A stretch of DNA of 25,081 nucleotides, taken from a virus. Made by a program: the position numbers and the translations under genes. Below the pieces are notes generated by a model. That model was not told the DNA's origin and made no database searches. It saw nothing but the letters and a program-made list of their open reading frames with translations. Location: positions 1 to 25,081 of IMG/VR virus record IMGVR_UViG_3300024518_003967. One strand, written 5' to 3'. Shown piece by piece: positions 8,112 to 14,984 of the stretch. Numbering within the stretch: position 1 is the first letter of the stretch; each line of letters begins with the position of its first letter.

Positions 8112-8540
8112 TTAGATCTGGAAAATACCGCTTGCGTTGAAGTTGACACGGAAATCCGTGCCGTCGCCGGCAGTCTCGTCCTGGCCGAAATCAATGTTGA
8201 GCATGAGCTCGTCATTGGTCGCGGTGTCATCGTAGATGACCATGTGGCGCGCAGGCCCGATGGAGCCCCCGCTGGCCGTCCACACCTGGTCTGCCGCGTC
8301 GAAAGTGACCGTGCCGGTGGCCTCCACCCAAGTTGGGGTTGTCAGGTTTTGACCGAGGGCCGTGTAGCCGTTGCCAGTGCCGAGGGCGTTCGCGGAAATG
8401 GTGCTGCGTTGCGTGTGTGTGGCCGTGAACGTGTGGGTCGAGTTGTAGAGCTCACCCTTGAACGTATCGGCATCCAAGTCCATCGTGTTATCGCCAGCGT
8501 ACTCGATGAGCTTGTTGTAGTTGGAAATCGTGACTGCCAT
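8112..8540 (-). CDS. Phage structural protein, unknown role
   Basis: The 142-residue protein belongs to a type I recognise from many environmental phages. It begins with a short helix and DLDADTFKGELY, then TFTATHTQRSTISAN, GNGYTALGQNL, W.EATGTVTFDAADQVWTAS, AR..VIYDDTATNDELMLNIDFG and a closing DGTDFRVNFNASGIFQI. Such proteins are found among virion genes. The exact location (tail tube, decoration or fibre base) is not known to me. The beta-rich pattern and the G/T/N content fit a compact beta sandwich. The ATG at 8540 has an AGGACAC-type ribosome site upstream. Downstream is the lectin-like gene after a strong hairpin. Confidence 0.75.
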   Translation of the reverse strand: MAVTISNYNKLIEYAGDNTMDLDADTFKGELYNSTHTFTATHTQRSTISANALGTGNGYTALGQNLTTPTWVEATGTVTFDAADQVWTASGGSIGPARHMVIYDDTATNDELMLNIDFGQDETAGDGTDFRVNFNASGIFQI

Positions 8541-8573
8541 AGGTGGTGTCCTCGGTGCAGGCCCGTGGTGAGG

Positions 8574-8783
8574 TTATTCCTCGGGGCCGACGTTGATGGT
8601 TACACCGTTCCCACCGACTGAGGGTGTTTCTTCGCGGCGATTCTTGGCGCCCTCGAGGCGCTTCAGAGATTGGTCATATTGCTCGAGCCGGTTCTCGGCG
8701 CCGGGCTTGGCGGTGCCGAACACCATCTTGGCTACCAGCTTCTCCCGTGCGGCTTTGACCGCCTCATATCGGGGTGTGCTCAT
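8574..8783 (-). CDS. Small charged hypothetical protein
   Basis: A 69-residue product starting at MSTPRYEAVKAAREKLV. It is helical and charged in the middle (AENRLEQYDQSLKRLEGAKN) with a short beta end (GVTINVGPEE). The ATG at 8783 overlaps the stop of the preceding gene as ATGA, which fixes the start; the longer open frame upstream lies inside that gene. No family is recognised. It could be an assembly chaperone or a small structural protein, given the flanking virion genes. Confidence 0.65.
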   Translation of the reverse strand: MSTPRYEAVKAAREKLVAKMVFGTAKPGAENRLEQYDQSLKRLEGAKNRREETPSVGGNGVTINVGPEE

Positions 8784-9073
8784 AGTTCGCGGTCCTCTCG
8801 TTTGACGTTCTGTGCTTCGCCGTCCGTGTCGAGGATGCCCTCGGGCGTCACCCCGATGACTCGCTGACACTTGACGTTCAGACAGACTATAGACCCGCAA
8901 CGGGCCCATTTCTTGTCAAGAGCCGGGTCAGGAACCATGAACACACGGAAGCGCATCGAGCCACAGCTGCAGCGGAGCGCAAACTCGTCGCGGCCTGGAT
9001 ACACACGTTTCCCCGGAATATGCAGCGTTTGACGGCCGGCAATGTGGATGGCGGGGGATTTCTGTTCGCTCAT
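8780..9073 (-). CDS. Small zinc-ribbon-like protein
   Basis: The 97-residue protein has a beta-rich cysteine module: LRCSCGSMRFRVF (C35, C37) and, about 20 residues later, WARCGSIVCLNVKCQRVIGV (C59, C64, C69). This suggests a bound zinc. The remainder has SPAIHIAGRQTLHI, a beta-hairpin-like N-terminus. It sits 4 bases after the long repeat-protein gene and overlaps the next gene by ATGA, so it is translated with the virion set. Function unknown; metal binding is inferred from cysteine spacing only. Confidence 0.65.
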   Translation of the reverse strand: MSEQKSPAIHIAGRQTLHIPGKRVYPGRDEFALRCSCGSMRFRVFMVPDPALDKKWARCGSIVCLNVKCQRVIGVTPEGILDTDGEAQNVKREDREL

Positions 9074-9077
9074 CGGT

Positions 9078-11045
9078 TCATCCTGCTTTGGCGATGGTCA
9101 TGATGGAGCCCCGGGCCGGAATCAGCATCGAGGCGCCCGTCACGCCATCGAGCATGGTGGAGCCCACGGGAGCGGATAGTAGCGCAATGCCTTCCCCGAG
9201 TGATGTCGGGGCGCTGATCCCCACCTTGACCACCGGCGGGAACAACAGAAGCGTGAAGGTCTTGACGAGGGGGCGCACCACGACGCCACCACCCACATCG
9301 GGGGTGAGCAGCGTCAGGGTGAAGGTCTTGAGGGGCGCTCGGATGCCGATGCCGGTGAGTACCTGGCTCGGCGTGTGGAGCGTAAGCGTGAACGTCTTGA
9401 GCGGAGCCTCGACAACAGCGCCCGAGGCCGGGACCGGCGCGAACAGCTGCAGCGTGAACACCTTGACCGGGACGGCCACCGGCAGGCCGCCGATGTCGGT
9501 CGGCGCGAACAGCTGCAACGTGAACGTCTTGAGGGGCGCGGCCACCGTGACGCCGGTCTCGACCGCCGGCAACGGCAGGACCAGGGTGAAGGCTTTGAGC
9601 GGAGCATCGACCGTGACGCCGGTCATGAGCGCCGGCGTGAACAACGTCAGCGTGAAGATGAGGTAAGGCGTTTCGACAATGACCTCGGTAGCGCCGGCCG
9701 AGACCGTGGGCGTCAACAGACTCAGCGTAAACGTCTTGAGGGGCGCATCGACCGTGACGCCGCTCGCGGCGACGGGCGTGAGCAACGTCAGGGTCAGAGT
9801 CTTGAGCGGCGCATCGACCGTCACTCCGGAATGCACCGTGGGGGTGAACAGGGTGAGTGTGAATGTCTTGAGTGGAGCGACCGCCTGGGCGCCCGTTGCG
9901 GCAACCGGCGTGAGGAGCGTCAGAGTGAACGTCTTGAGCGGGGCGACCGATCGCACGCCCGTTGCGGCCACCGGCACCAGGAGTGTGAGCGTGAACGTCT
10001 TGAGTGGCGCGTCAACCGCGACACCGCCCGCCAGTGACGGGGTGAACAGAGTCAACGTGAACGTCTTGAGGGGAGTCTCAACGGTGACACCGCTCGCGGC
10101 AACCGGCGTCAAGAGAGTCAAGGTGAACGTCTTGAGGGGCGCGTCAACGGTGACGCCGGTATGGATTGCCGGCGTGAGGAGCGTCAGCGTAAACGTCTTG
10201 AGGGGGGCCGTGAGCTGGACGCCGGTGGCGATGGAGCTCGGCGTCAGTAACGTCAAGGTGAAGGTCTTGAGGGGGGCGTCAATCGCAACGCCGCCCGCCA
10301 ATGACGGGGTAAATAGTGTCAGAGTGAAAGTCTTGAGGGGTGCCTCGAGCTGTACGCCCGTTGCGGCCACCGGCGTAAGGAGCGTCAGAGTAAACGTCTT
10401 GAGGGGGGCCTCGAGCTGGACCCCGGTCGCGGCGACTGGCGTGAGTAGAGTAAGCGTGAAGGTCTTGAGCGGTGCATCGACGGTGACGCCAGAGTGCACG
10501 GCGGGCGTGAACAGAGTCAGGGTAAAAGTTTTGAGCGGCGCTGCGGCCGATGCCCCGGTCTCGGCCGAGGGCGTGCCGAGGCTCAAAGTGAAGGTCTTGA
10601 GCGGGGCCTCGAGCTGTACGCCGGTCGCGATGGAGCTCGGCGTCAGGAGCGTGAGTGTGAAGGTCTTGAGCGGGGCCTCGAGCTGTACGCCGGTCGCTGC
10701 AACTGGTGTAAACAGGGTGAGCGTGAAGGTCTTGAGTGGAGCATCGACCGTGACGCCGGAATGCACCGTGGGAGTGAACAGTGTGAGTGTGAACGTCTTG
10801 AGCGGCGCGTTGACCGTGACACCGGAGTGCACGGCCGGCGTGAACAGAGTAAGCGTGAAGGTCTTGAGCGGAGCATCGACGGTGACGCCGGTATGCGTCG
10901 CCGGGGTGAACAGGGTGAGCGTGAAAGTCTTGAGTGGAGCGTTGACCGTGACGGGCGCCCCAACGTCCGCAAACAGAAGCGCGACGGTGACGCCTCGTAT
11001 CTCATATTCCGAATACGAGGGAGGCCGATAGACGTGCTCGGACAT
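9078..11045 (-). CDS. Virion protein of 26 tandem 22-residue beta repeats
   Basis: The 655 residues divide exactly into a 35-residue head, 26 repeats and a 42-residue tail. The repeat consensus is APLKTFTLTLFTPxxxTGVTVD. Most copies are 22 residues; copies 5, 11 and 24 have 23 and copy 19 has 25. Copies 20-26 are more divergent, and copies 1-18 are nearly uniform. Alternating hydrophobic and polar residues (TFTLTLFT, GVTVD) predict two short strands per repeat, as in a beta-solenoid or a chain of small strands in a fibre. The ATG at 11045 overlaps the preceding stop (TAATG). The context of virion genes suggests a tail or head fibre. One matching copy lies in the lectin-like protein at 6524-8047. 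The function is inferred. Confidence 0.8.
   Translation of the reverse strand: MSEHVYRPPSYSEYEIRGVTVALLFADVGAPVTVNAPLKTFTLTLFTPATHTGVTVDAPLKTFTLTLFTPAVHSGVTVNAPLKTFTLTLFTPTVHSGVTVDAPLKTFTLTLFTPVAATGVQLEAPLKTFTLTLLTPSSIATGVQLEAPLKTFTLSLGTPSAETGASAAAPLKTFTLTLFTPAVHSGVTVDAPLKTFTLTLLTPVAATGVQLEAPLKTFTLTLLTPVAATGVQLEAPLKTFTLTLFTPSLAGGVAIDAPLKTFTLTLLTPSSIATGVQLTAPLKTFTLTLLTPAIHTGVTVDAPLKTFTLTLLTPVAASGVTVETPLKTFTLTLFTPSLAGGVAVDAPLKTFTLTLLVPVAATGVRSVAPLKTFTLTLLTPVAATGAQAVAPLKTFTLTLFTPTVHSGVTVDAPLKTLTLTLLTPVAASGVTVDAPLKTFTLSLLTPTVSAGATEVIVETPYLIFTLTLFTPALMTGVTVDAPLKAFTLVLPLPAVETGVTVAAPLKTFTLQLFAPTDIGGLPVAVPVKVFTLQLFAPVPASGAVVEAPLKTFTLTLHTPSQVLTGIGIRAPLKTFTLTLLTPDVGGGVVVRPLVKTFTLLLFPPVVKVGISAPTSLGEGIALLSAPVGSTMLDGVTGASMLIPARGSIMTIAKAG
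9150..10941 (-). repeat. Tandem 66-bp coding repeats (26 copies)
   Basis: Imperfect direct repeats of about 66 bp encode the 22-residue units of the 655-residue protein. On the plus strand they show as recurrent blocks around GTGAACGTCTTGAG and near variants. Copies differ at many third codon positions while the amino acids stay fixed, so selection has held the protein rather than the DNA. They are not CRISPR-like: there are no unique spacers. Confidence 0.85.
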
Positions 11046-11509
11046 TAGCCGAGTTCTTCAAATACCAATAAGGCGATCAGCGTGACCGAGGTAATGGTGA
11101 TCGCACTTTTAAGAGCCACGATCACGCCCGGATCGATGACGATACGCTCCTTCGGTGTGGGGAGCCATACGTGTCCGTTGAGCACGTTGAACCCACGATT
11201 GTAGAGAATGTCACCGTCGGTGCCTTCGGCCGTCGCCGTATGCCCGGTTGCTGTCGTCCCACCTACGGCCTTCGCTGTCGGCCCAAGACCCCGGTTATAG
11301 GGGACCGGCGTAAAAGATGTCACGGTCGCCGCCGCTGTTTTCTCCAGAATTTGTATCTCCCCGGTATCCGATACTTCGCTTGTGCTGTTGGAAACTTCGG
11401 CACGAATCAACTCGAGGGGTGTCGATGCGCCAGCTTTGATTTGCAGAAGTGTTTTAGCGGCCGTGACGGTCGCGATGTTTGCTCGTACCACGTACACAAG
11501 TCCTGACAT
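11045..11509 (-). CDS. Probable virion decoration/structural protein
   Basis: A 154-residue beta-rich protein, MSGLVYVVRANIATVTAAKT at its start. Features are LLQIKAGASTPLELIRAEVS, GEIQILEKTAAATVTSFTP, GHVWLPTPKERIVIDPG and a hydrophobic end TSVTLIALLVFEELG. The pattern of evenly spaced beta strands resembles single-domain jelly-roll or sandwich proteins that decorate capsids or form fibres, and I have seen similar unassigned proteins in environmental phages. AGGATG precedes the ATG at 11509, only 3 bases after the previous stop. Its stop is coupled to the repeat-protein start. The role is inferred from context. Confidence 0.6.
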   Translation of the reverse strand: MSGLVYVVRANIATVTAAKTLLQIKAGASTPLELIRAEVSNSTSEVSDTGEIQILEKTAAATVTSFTPVPYNRGLGPTAKAVGGTTATGHTATAEGTDGDILYNRGFNVLNGHVWLPTPKERIVIDPGVIVALKSAITITSVTLIALLVFEELG

Positions 11510-11512
11510 TGT

Positions 11513-12274
11513 TCACATCCTCAAGAGAGTATTTGCATTGTCCTCAAAGGGCGGGAGAAGCGGGGGCAGCGGATCGGCGGTGGGGGGCAACCCAACCCGC
11601 TCGGCGTTGTCGATTGCGATGTTATCCATGTACACCGTATTCGTTCCGCCAACGGAAGCCGTCACAATCCCTTGCAAAAGCTCAGTCGGGCGCAGATACC
11701 CCGTACCTAAATTGCCTGGCGTCGTCACGGGATCGCTAGCGTCCTGATCGTTCGGTTGCCGCACGCCATCCAGCCACCAATCCCATTCCCCGGCTGCTCC
11801 GGCGCTCTCGTCTACCACGAACTCAAAAACATAGGGGGTATCCAATGAAACCGTGGCAAAAGACGAAAAGCTCTGGAAAGTGTTGGTTGAGTCGGTGTAG
11901 ATCGAGACGGTAATCACGAGATCGCCGCCGGTATTCTGGAAAAGCATACAAAACAAACCGCCGGAGAACGTCGAATCGGCGTACCACGCTAGGTTTAGCG
12001 TGCCGTCATTCGCCAAATTTTCGGCGGCTATGATAAAGCCGAGCCGGTAATACAACGTCCCACCGAAGTCCTCGGAGTGATAGATGTATGCGTTTGAACT
12101 AATCGCGGTCGTTTCGCACTTTAAGCACTGCGCGTGCCAATTCCCCGGGGCGCCAGTAACCCCGCTGGTTGCCTGATCCTCGTCTAGCGTATTGCCGGCG
12201 GTGACAGTTTCCCCAATATTCCAGGTCTCCTCATAGCCGGTTCCCTCGAGTTTTTCATCCCATACGCGCGTCAT
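11513..12274 (-). CDS. Concanavalin A-like (lectin-fold) virion protein
   Basis: A 253-residue product from MTRVWDEKLEGTGYEETWNI. The beta-rich middle, with LYYRLGFIIAAENL, LNLAWYADS, DLVITVSIYTDS, YVFEFVVDESAGA and EWDWWLDGVRQ, has the strand order of a ConA-like jelly roll. TVYMDNIAIDNAERVG and a proline-rich end follow. Proteins of this kind in phages are often surface-exposed and may bind polysaccharide. The ATG at 12274 overlaps the previous stop (ATGA), so I prefer it to the in-frame start at 12319. Specific ligand unknown. Confidence 0.7.
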   Translation of the reverse strand: MTRVWDEKLEGTGYEETWNIGETVTAGNTLDEDQATSGVTGAPGNWHAQCLKCETTAISSNAYIYHSEDFGGTLYYRLGFIIAAENLANDGTLNLAWYADSTFSGGLFCMLFQNTGGDLVITVSIYTDSTNTFQSFSSFATVSLDTPYVFEFVVDESAGAAGEWDWWLDGVRQPNDQDASDPVTTPGNLGTGYLRPTELLQGIVTASVGGTNTVYMDNIAIDNAERVGLPPTADPLPPLLPPFEDNANTLLRM

Positions 12275-12588
12275 AGCGAAGACGCTCCCGGCAAACGTGG
12301 AAGCGGAACATCCCACCAATCGGGGTCCAACGGATGGATGGCGCCAGCCGGGCGAACGTTGATGATGTACTCCTCCCGGCCACGGTTAAAGATGTGAATA
12401 ACCACGTCGAAATTCGCATCACGGCTCTTTAGAGAGAACTCTACCTGGGACTTGACCCGCCCCTCTGCAGAACGGTTCGACTCCCCGAATTGGAAAACAT
12501 TGGCATTATTCAATGGATGTGACACGCCGTCACGGGACGACGAAGGTTTGTGAATAATGATGCCGTCACGGGACGGACGTACTGACAT
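12271..12588 (-). CDS. Small hypothetical virion-cluster protein
   Basis: A 105-residue protein that I do not recognise. It starts MSVRPSRDGIIIHKPSSSRD, and the SRDG motif is encoded by two copies of a short direct repeat (GCCGTCACGGGACG near 12528 and 12562). The centre VEFSLKSRDANFDVVIHIFN and REEYIINVRPAGAIHP looks like beta strands. It is the first gene after the promoter candidate at 12620-12648, so it probably leads the virion sub-operon. Its stop overlaps the next start by ATGA. Confidence 0.6.
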   Translation of the reverse strand: MSVRPSRDGIIIHKPSSSRDGVSHPLNNANVFQFGESNRSAEGRVKSQVEFSLKSRDANFDVVIHIFNRGREEYIINVRPAGAIHPLDPDWWDVPLPRLPGASSL

Positions 12589-12601
12589 CGGGCGATCAGC
12601 C

Positions 12602-12622
12602 TCTTTCGGGTGTGCCGAAAGA
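12602..12622. repeat. 8-bp hairpin just downstream of late promoter candidate
   Basis: The arms TCTTTCGG and CCGAAAGA flank a 5-base loop. It overlaps the -10 region and the expected start point of the minus-strand promoter at 12620-12648, so it would be an operator or the first hairpin in the 5' leader. Confidence 0.6.
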
Positions 12623-12648
12623 ATAGCCGACGCTTTTTATGGTGTCAG
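12620..12648 (-). promoter_or_regulatory. Candidate sigma70-type promoter for virion genes
   Basis: On the minus strand, CTGACA (5 of 6 to the -35 consensus) is followed after exactly 17 bases by TATTCT (4 of 6 to -10). The spacer contains an A5 run. It lies in a 75-base gap, one of the few in this operon, in front of the first virion-type gene at 12588. It would give extra transcription of the structural genes. Confidence 0.5.
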
Positions 12649-12663
12649 GTTTGGTGACGACAA

Positions 12664-12861
12664 TCAGGGCAGCGGGGGGCGGAGAAGGGCGGGAAATAGG
12701 TCAGTTGGCATCGGGCGCAGCCGTCCCGCGATCTCCTCCACGAGACACTCGATGCGCCGGAGGCAGTACGCGCACGCCTCTTTTCGGCCGCAGTCCGGGC
12801 AGGGGGCGGGCTCCCACCCCGGCTCCCACCCGTCGATGTGGCTGTAGTCACTTTCACTCAC
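12664..12861 (-). CDS. Small zinc-finger-like protein
   Basis: A 65-residue protein, GTG start at 12861 overlapping the previous stop (GTGA). It carries CPDCGRKEACAYC (C21, C24, C30, C33), a compact four-cysteine zinc knuckle, preceded by GWEPGWEPAP and followed by a helix LRRIECLVEEIAGRL. Zinc binding and protein- or DNA-contact roles are typical of such small phage proteins; the specific role is unknown. A different frame is also open here for 70 residues, but it lacks the cysteine pattern and is rejected. Confidence 0.6.
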   Translation of the reverse strand: MSESDYSHIDGWEPGWEPAPCPDCGRKEACAYCLRRIECLVEEIAGRLRPMPTDLFPALLRPPLP

Positions 12862-13232
12862 ATATCACGCACGAGCGAGGCTGGCACGGTATAGCTCCAA
12901 CAATGGATGTTGTGGCGAATCACCTTCAGGTCCGGGGGGCCCAGGAGCTCGGAAACCTCGCCTTCGCACATCTCGACCCATTTCGGGTCTGGGGGGGCCT
13001 CCCGTTTGTCGTTGAACACGGTCAGCAACAAGGAGAGGGTGTCCTCGTCGCGATCGTGCGTCGTGATGATGACCATCAGGTGCTCGGGATCCGGGCGTGA
13101 CGCTTGGCGGCGCACCATCAAAGCCCCCGGGTCGGGGAACTCCTCGGGCACCGACGCCGGCTCACTAGCTAGAGCGTTCCGGATCATTTCAATCGTGGAT
13201 AGGCTTTTCTGGGTGCTTTCGGCGTCAGCCAT
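12858..13232 (-). CDS. Hypothetical protein
   Basis: A 124-residue protein with no family I know. The N-terminal helix (STQKSLSTIEMIRNALASE) is followed by a beta-rich middle with EHLMVIITTHDRDEDTLSLL and an end RHNIHCWSYTVPASLVRDM. The ATG at 13232 lies 5 bases after the previous stop. The next gene begins inside its stop codon. Its place in the accessory part of the minus operon suggests a non-structural role. Confidence 0.6.
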   Translation of the reverse strand: MADAESTQKSLSTIEMIRNALASEPASVPEEFPDPGALMVRRQASRPDPEHLMVIITTHDRDEDTLSLLLTVFNDKREAPPDPKWVEMCEGEVSELLGPPDLKVIRHNIHCWSYTVPASLVRDM

Positions 13233-13237
13233 CGCCC

Positions 13238-13489
13238 TTACCCCAAGACCAGCGGGAGAATAATCGGCAGTATTTTCTCTCCGTCCGTCAGCAAGCTAAC
13301 TTTGATGCAGATTGCTTTTCCTTGAACTCGGGTAGGGTCGAAAGGATGGGGGTTAGCCAATAACCTATTATTCTCGGCTTCCCAAGTCGTCACGGCGGCA
13401 TCGCAATGTGCCTTGTCCAGCACCCTTGCCTGCTCGGTGCTCACATGGGCGCCGTTCACGAATAACTGCATGATCAATAAGAATTTCAT
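13238..13489 (-). CDS. Small secreted or membrane-anchored protein
   Basis: An 83-residue product starting MKFLLIMQLFVNGAHVS, a hydrophobic signal-like segment without a strong charge. Then LDKAHCDAAVTTWEAENNRL and KAICIKVSLLT follow, with two cysteines that could pair in the periplasm. It ends in a second hydrophobic stretch (EKILPIILPLVLG). It resembles the product of 13862-14044 in layout. The start at 13489 lies 5 bases after the previous stop; the longer upstream frame overlaps that gene. Function unknown. Confidence 0.6.
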   Translation of the reverse strand: MKFLLIMQLFVNGAHVSTEQARVLDKAHCDAAVTTWEAENNRLLANPHPFDPTRVQGKAICIKVSLLTDGEKILPIILPLVLG

Positions 13490-13494
13490 TTTGA

Positions 13495-13872
13495 TTACTC
13501 CTCCGGCGAATTGGGGGTCTGGTCGTCCTCCTGGCGCCAGAACCAGTGAACGATGGAGTGATGTAAGGCCCACCGGGCTGGAATGCCGAGGAGCTCCTGG
13601 AAAGTCGCGAGCATCGCTAGGCTGATGCCCACCAGTGGCTCGAGCTCACCCCGTTTCCGCGAGAGGCTGGCGTGATACATGAAAGCCTGGTCTGGCACGG
13701 ACCATTCGACGACGACCATGAGGAGATGATCGGCGCCCAGGTCCGCGACGATGGGATCGTGGGCCTCGAGCGGCACGCCGGGCCTGATAGGATGCGCCGC
13801 CGCGTAGGCCACCATTTCCGGAACGGTTGCGGGCGGCTGGGGCGCCGGCGGCTTCTCGAGGTCATTCTTCAT
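13495..13872 (-). CDS. Hypothetical protein
   Basis: A 125-residue protein, MKNDLEKPPAPQPPATVPEM at the start, so proline-rich at first and then helical. It contains ADLGADHLLMVVVEWSVPDQ, a strand-turn element, and a C-terminal helix with SLAMLATFQELLG and HHSIVHWFWRQEDD. I do not recognise a family. The ATG at 13872 overlaps the previous gene by 11 bases and is preferred over the upstream in-frame ATG at 13902. The position is between two small secreted-type proteins. Confidence 0.55.
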   Translation of the reverse strand: MKNDLEKPPAPQPPATVPEMVAYAAAHPIRPGVPLEAHDPIVADLGADHLLMVVVEWSVPDQAFMYHASLSRKRGELEPLVGISLAMLATFQELLGIPARWALHHSIVHWFWRQEDDQTPNSPEE

Positions 13873-14044
13873 GACGGCACTCCGCGCGACGGTCATAGAC
13901 ACCGGCGGCTTGTAGGTCGAAGTTCATCCTCATCGCGAGGGCCTGGCAATGGCCTTCCGGCAGGCCTCGCTGGAGTACAGCGTAGGAGCCGAACGGCTGA
14001 TGTACCATCACCAGGACCATGAGCAGGGGGAGCGGGTGGTTCAT
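13862..14044 (-). CDS. Small secreted-type protein
   Basis: A 60-residue product starting MNHPLPLLMVLVMVHQPFGS, a hydrophobic signal-like N-terminus, then LQRGLPEGHCQALAMRMNF and ending with DRRAECRHEE. It has two cysteines at positions similar to the 13238-13489 product and the same 'hydrophobic start, then HC' layout, so the two may be diverged paralogues. The ATG at 14044 overlaps the previous stop (ATGA). Function unknown; export is inferred. Confidence 0.55.
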   Translation of the reverse strand: MNHPLPLLMVLVMVHQPFGSYAVLQRGLPEGHCQALAMRMNFDLQAAGVYDRRAECRHEE

Positions 14045-14256
14045 GGCTTCTGCTCCAGCGCTTGGCGTACCTGCCGAAGCATGATGTCGTGCAATCGGTC
14101 TGCCTCCTCGTGCGGGAATGGACTTTTCCCCCACAACCATTCGTGATAGCGTGACTCAAATTCTAAGACCTTTTCCAGCGCCTTCCGCAGCCGTTCGATT
14201 TCCGCGTCCTTCACGGCGAGTGCAGCAGCAAACTGTGGCAGGGTGGGTTCGGGCAT
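14041..14256 (-). CDS. Small coiled-coil protein
   Basis: A 71-residue helical protein. Residues 10-35 (AALAVKDAEIERLRKALEKV) have a clear heptad pattern, followed by EFESRYHEWLWGKSPFP and a second helix ending in ALEQKP. It may dimerise. The start at 14256 is chosen because the upstream part of the frame lies inside the preceding genes. It overlaps the next gene by ATGA. No function can be assigned. Confidence 0.6.
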   Translation of the reverse strand: MPEPTLPQFAAALAVKDAEIERLRKALEKVLEFESRYHEWLWGKSPFPHEEADRLHDIMLRQVRQALEQKP

Positions 14257-14258
14257 AC

Positions 14259-14318
14259 TCACTTCACTTCCTCCAGTGCTGCGCGTGTCATCGCTTCTCG
14301 TTTTACCAGGCGTGCCAT
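14259..14318 (-). CDS. Possible 19-residue mini-ORF
   Basis: An ATG at 14318 overlaps the end of the preceding gene, reads MARLVKREAMTRAALEEVK and stops 2 bases before the start of the coiled-coil gene. It could be a coupling peptide that carries ribosomes across the 46-base gap. Basic and helical. It is too short to judge by sequence alone. Confidence 0.25.
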   Translation of the reverse strand: MARLVKREAMTRAALEEVK

Positions 14319-14569
14319 GCGGGCGATCCTTCTCGTTGGGCGCGAGCCAGTTCGGCGGCGCCGGCGTGCGGGGTGTGGTAGCTGCGACCGTGCCGCTTGT
14401 AATACGCATTCATTTCGGCACGAGCACGGCGCAAAGAGAGCTCTTTCCATGTGTTTACCCCGAACCGCTTGAGCTCCGTGCCGGCCTTACGCATCTCGCG
14501 GACCCATTCCCGCGAGCGCGTCAAAGCCGCCGCCTTGACCCGGTTCAGGTCACGCGGGCGCTCGGTCAT
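14303..14569 (-). CDS. Basic helical hypothetical protein
   Basis: An 88-residue strongly basic protein beginning MTERPRDLNRVKAAALTRSR. Residues 15-60 are helical and rich in R and K; near the C-terminus there is YYKRHGRSYHTPHAGAAELA. This could bind nucleic acid, but no family is recognised. The ATG at 14569 overlaps the preceding stop (ATGA), which supports the start. It lies downstream of the GapR-like gene. Confidence 0.6.
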   Translation of the reverse strand: MTERPRDLNRVKAAALTRSREWVREMRKAGTELKRFGVNTWKELSLRRARAEMNAYYKRHGRSYHTPHAGAAELARAQREGSPAWHAW

Positions 14570-14979
14570 TGCACCGGGCGCAGATCCGGCTTGACTGGTT
14601 TGCTGCGCCGCCGCCCCTGTGGAGCCTTCTCCTCGGGCGGCGGTGCCTCCTCCTCGGGCTCGATGAATAGATCCTGCTGCAGCGGGTGGCCGATGGACTT
14701 CAGCCCCAGGATAAGCGTCTGCGCGAAGCCCTCACGGTGCTGGTCCTCCATGCGCGCGACGGCTTCGATAATCGTCATCGCCTTACGGTTCAGCCCGCGG
14801 TCTACGAGCTTCGTGCGCGAGTGGCTGATCGCGGTGTTGATCACCTTGCGCTCGGCCACCTTGGAGGCGAGCAGCTGACAATGGTCTCGGATTGCGTCGT
14901 GGACCTCGGCGTTGTCGAGAGCCTGTTTCTCGGGGCTCAACGGCTCAATTGCCGTGCCTTTTCCTTTCTGCGATGCCAT
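14566..14979 (-). CDS. GapR/DUF2312-like coiled-coil protein
   Basis: A 137-residue protein. The core has AIRDHCQLLASKVAERKVIN, then TAISHSRTKLVDRGLNRKAM and REGFAQTLILGLKSIG, and ends in an acidic region after LQQDLFIEPEEEAP. The plan (a helix with ERK.IN..I..., then G(L/I)..KA(M/L), then a helix, and a C-terminal Q.DLF) matches the phage proteins related to the GapR/DUF2312 family of DNA-binding coiled coils. In bacteria GapR binds overtwisted AT-rich DNA. Whether this protein does the same is an inference. Start chosen at the ATG preceded by AGAGAGG; the upstream frame overlaps the neighbouring gene. Confidence 0.55.
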   Translation of the reverse strand: MASQKGKGTAIEPLSPEKQALDNAEVHDAIRDHCQLLASKVAERKVINTAISHSRTKLVDRGLNRKAMTIIEAVARMEDQHREGFAQTLILGLKSIGHPLQQDLFIEPEEEAPPPEEKAPQGRRRSKPVKPDLRPVQ

Positions 14980-14984
14980 TGGAT

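Noticed and set aside
9150-10941. CRISPR-like array
   Set aside because: The repeats are in-frame protein-coding units without unique spacers.
9679-11031. A 450-codon open frame on the plus strand across the repeat gene
   Set aside because: It is the antisense shadow of the regular 66-bp repeats; the minus frame has a proper start overlap, cleaner amino-acid pattern and fits the operon.
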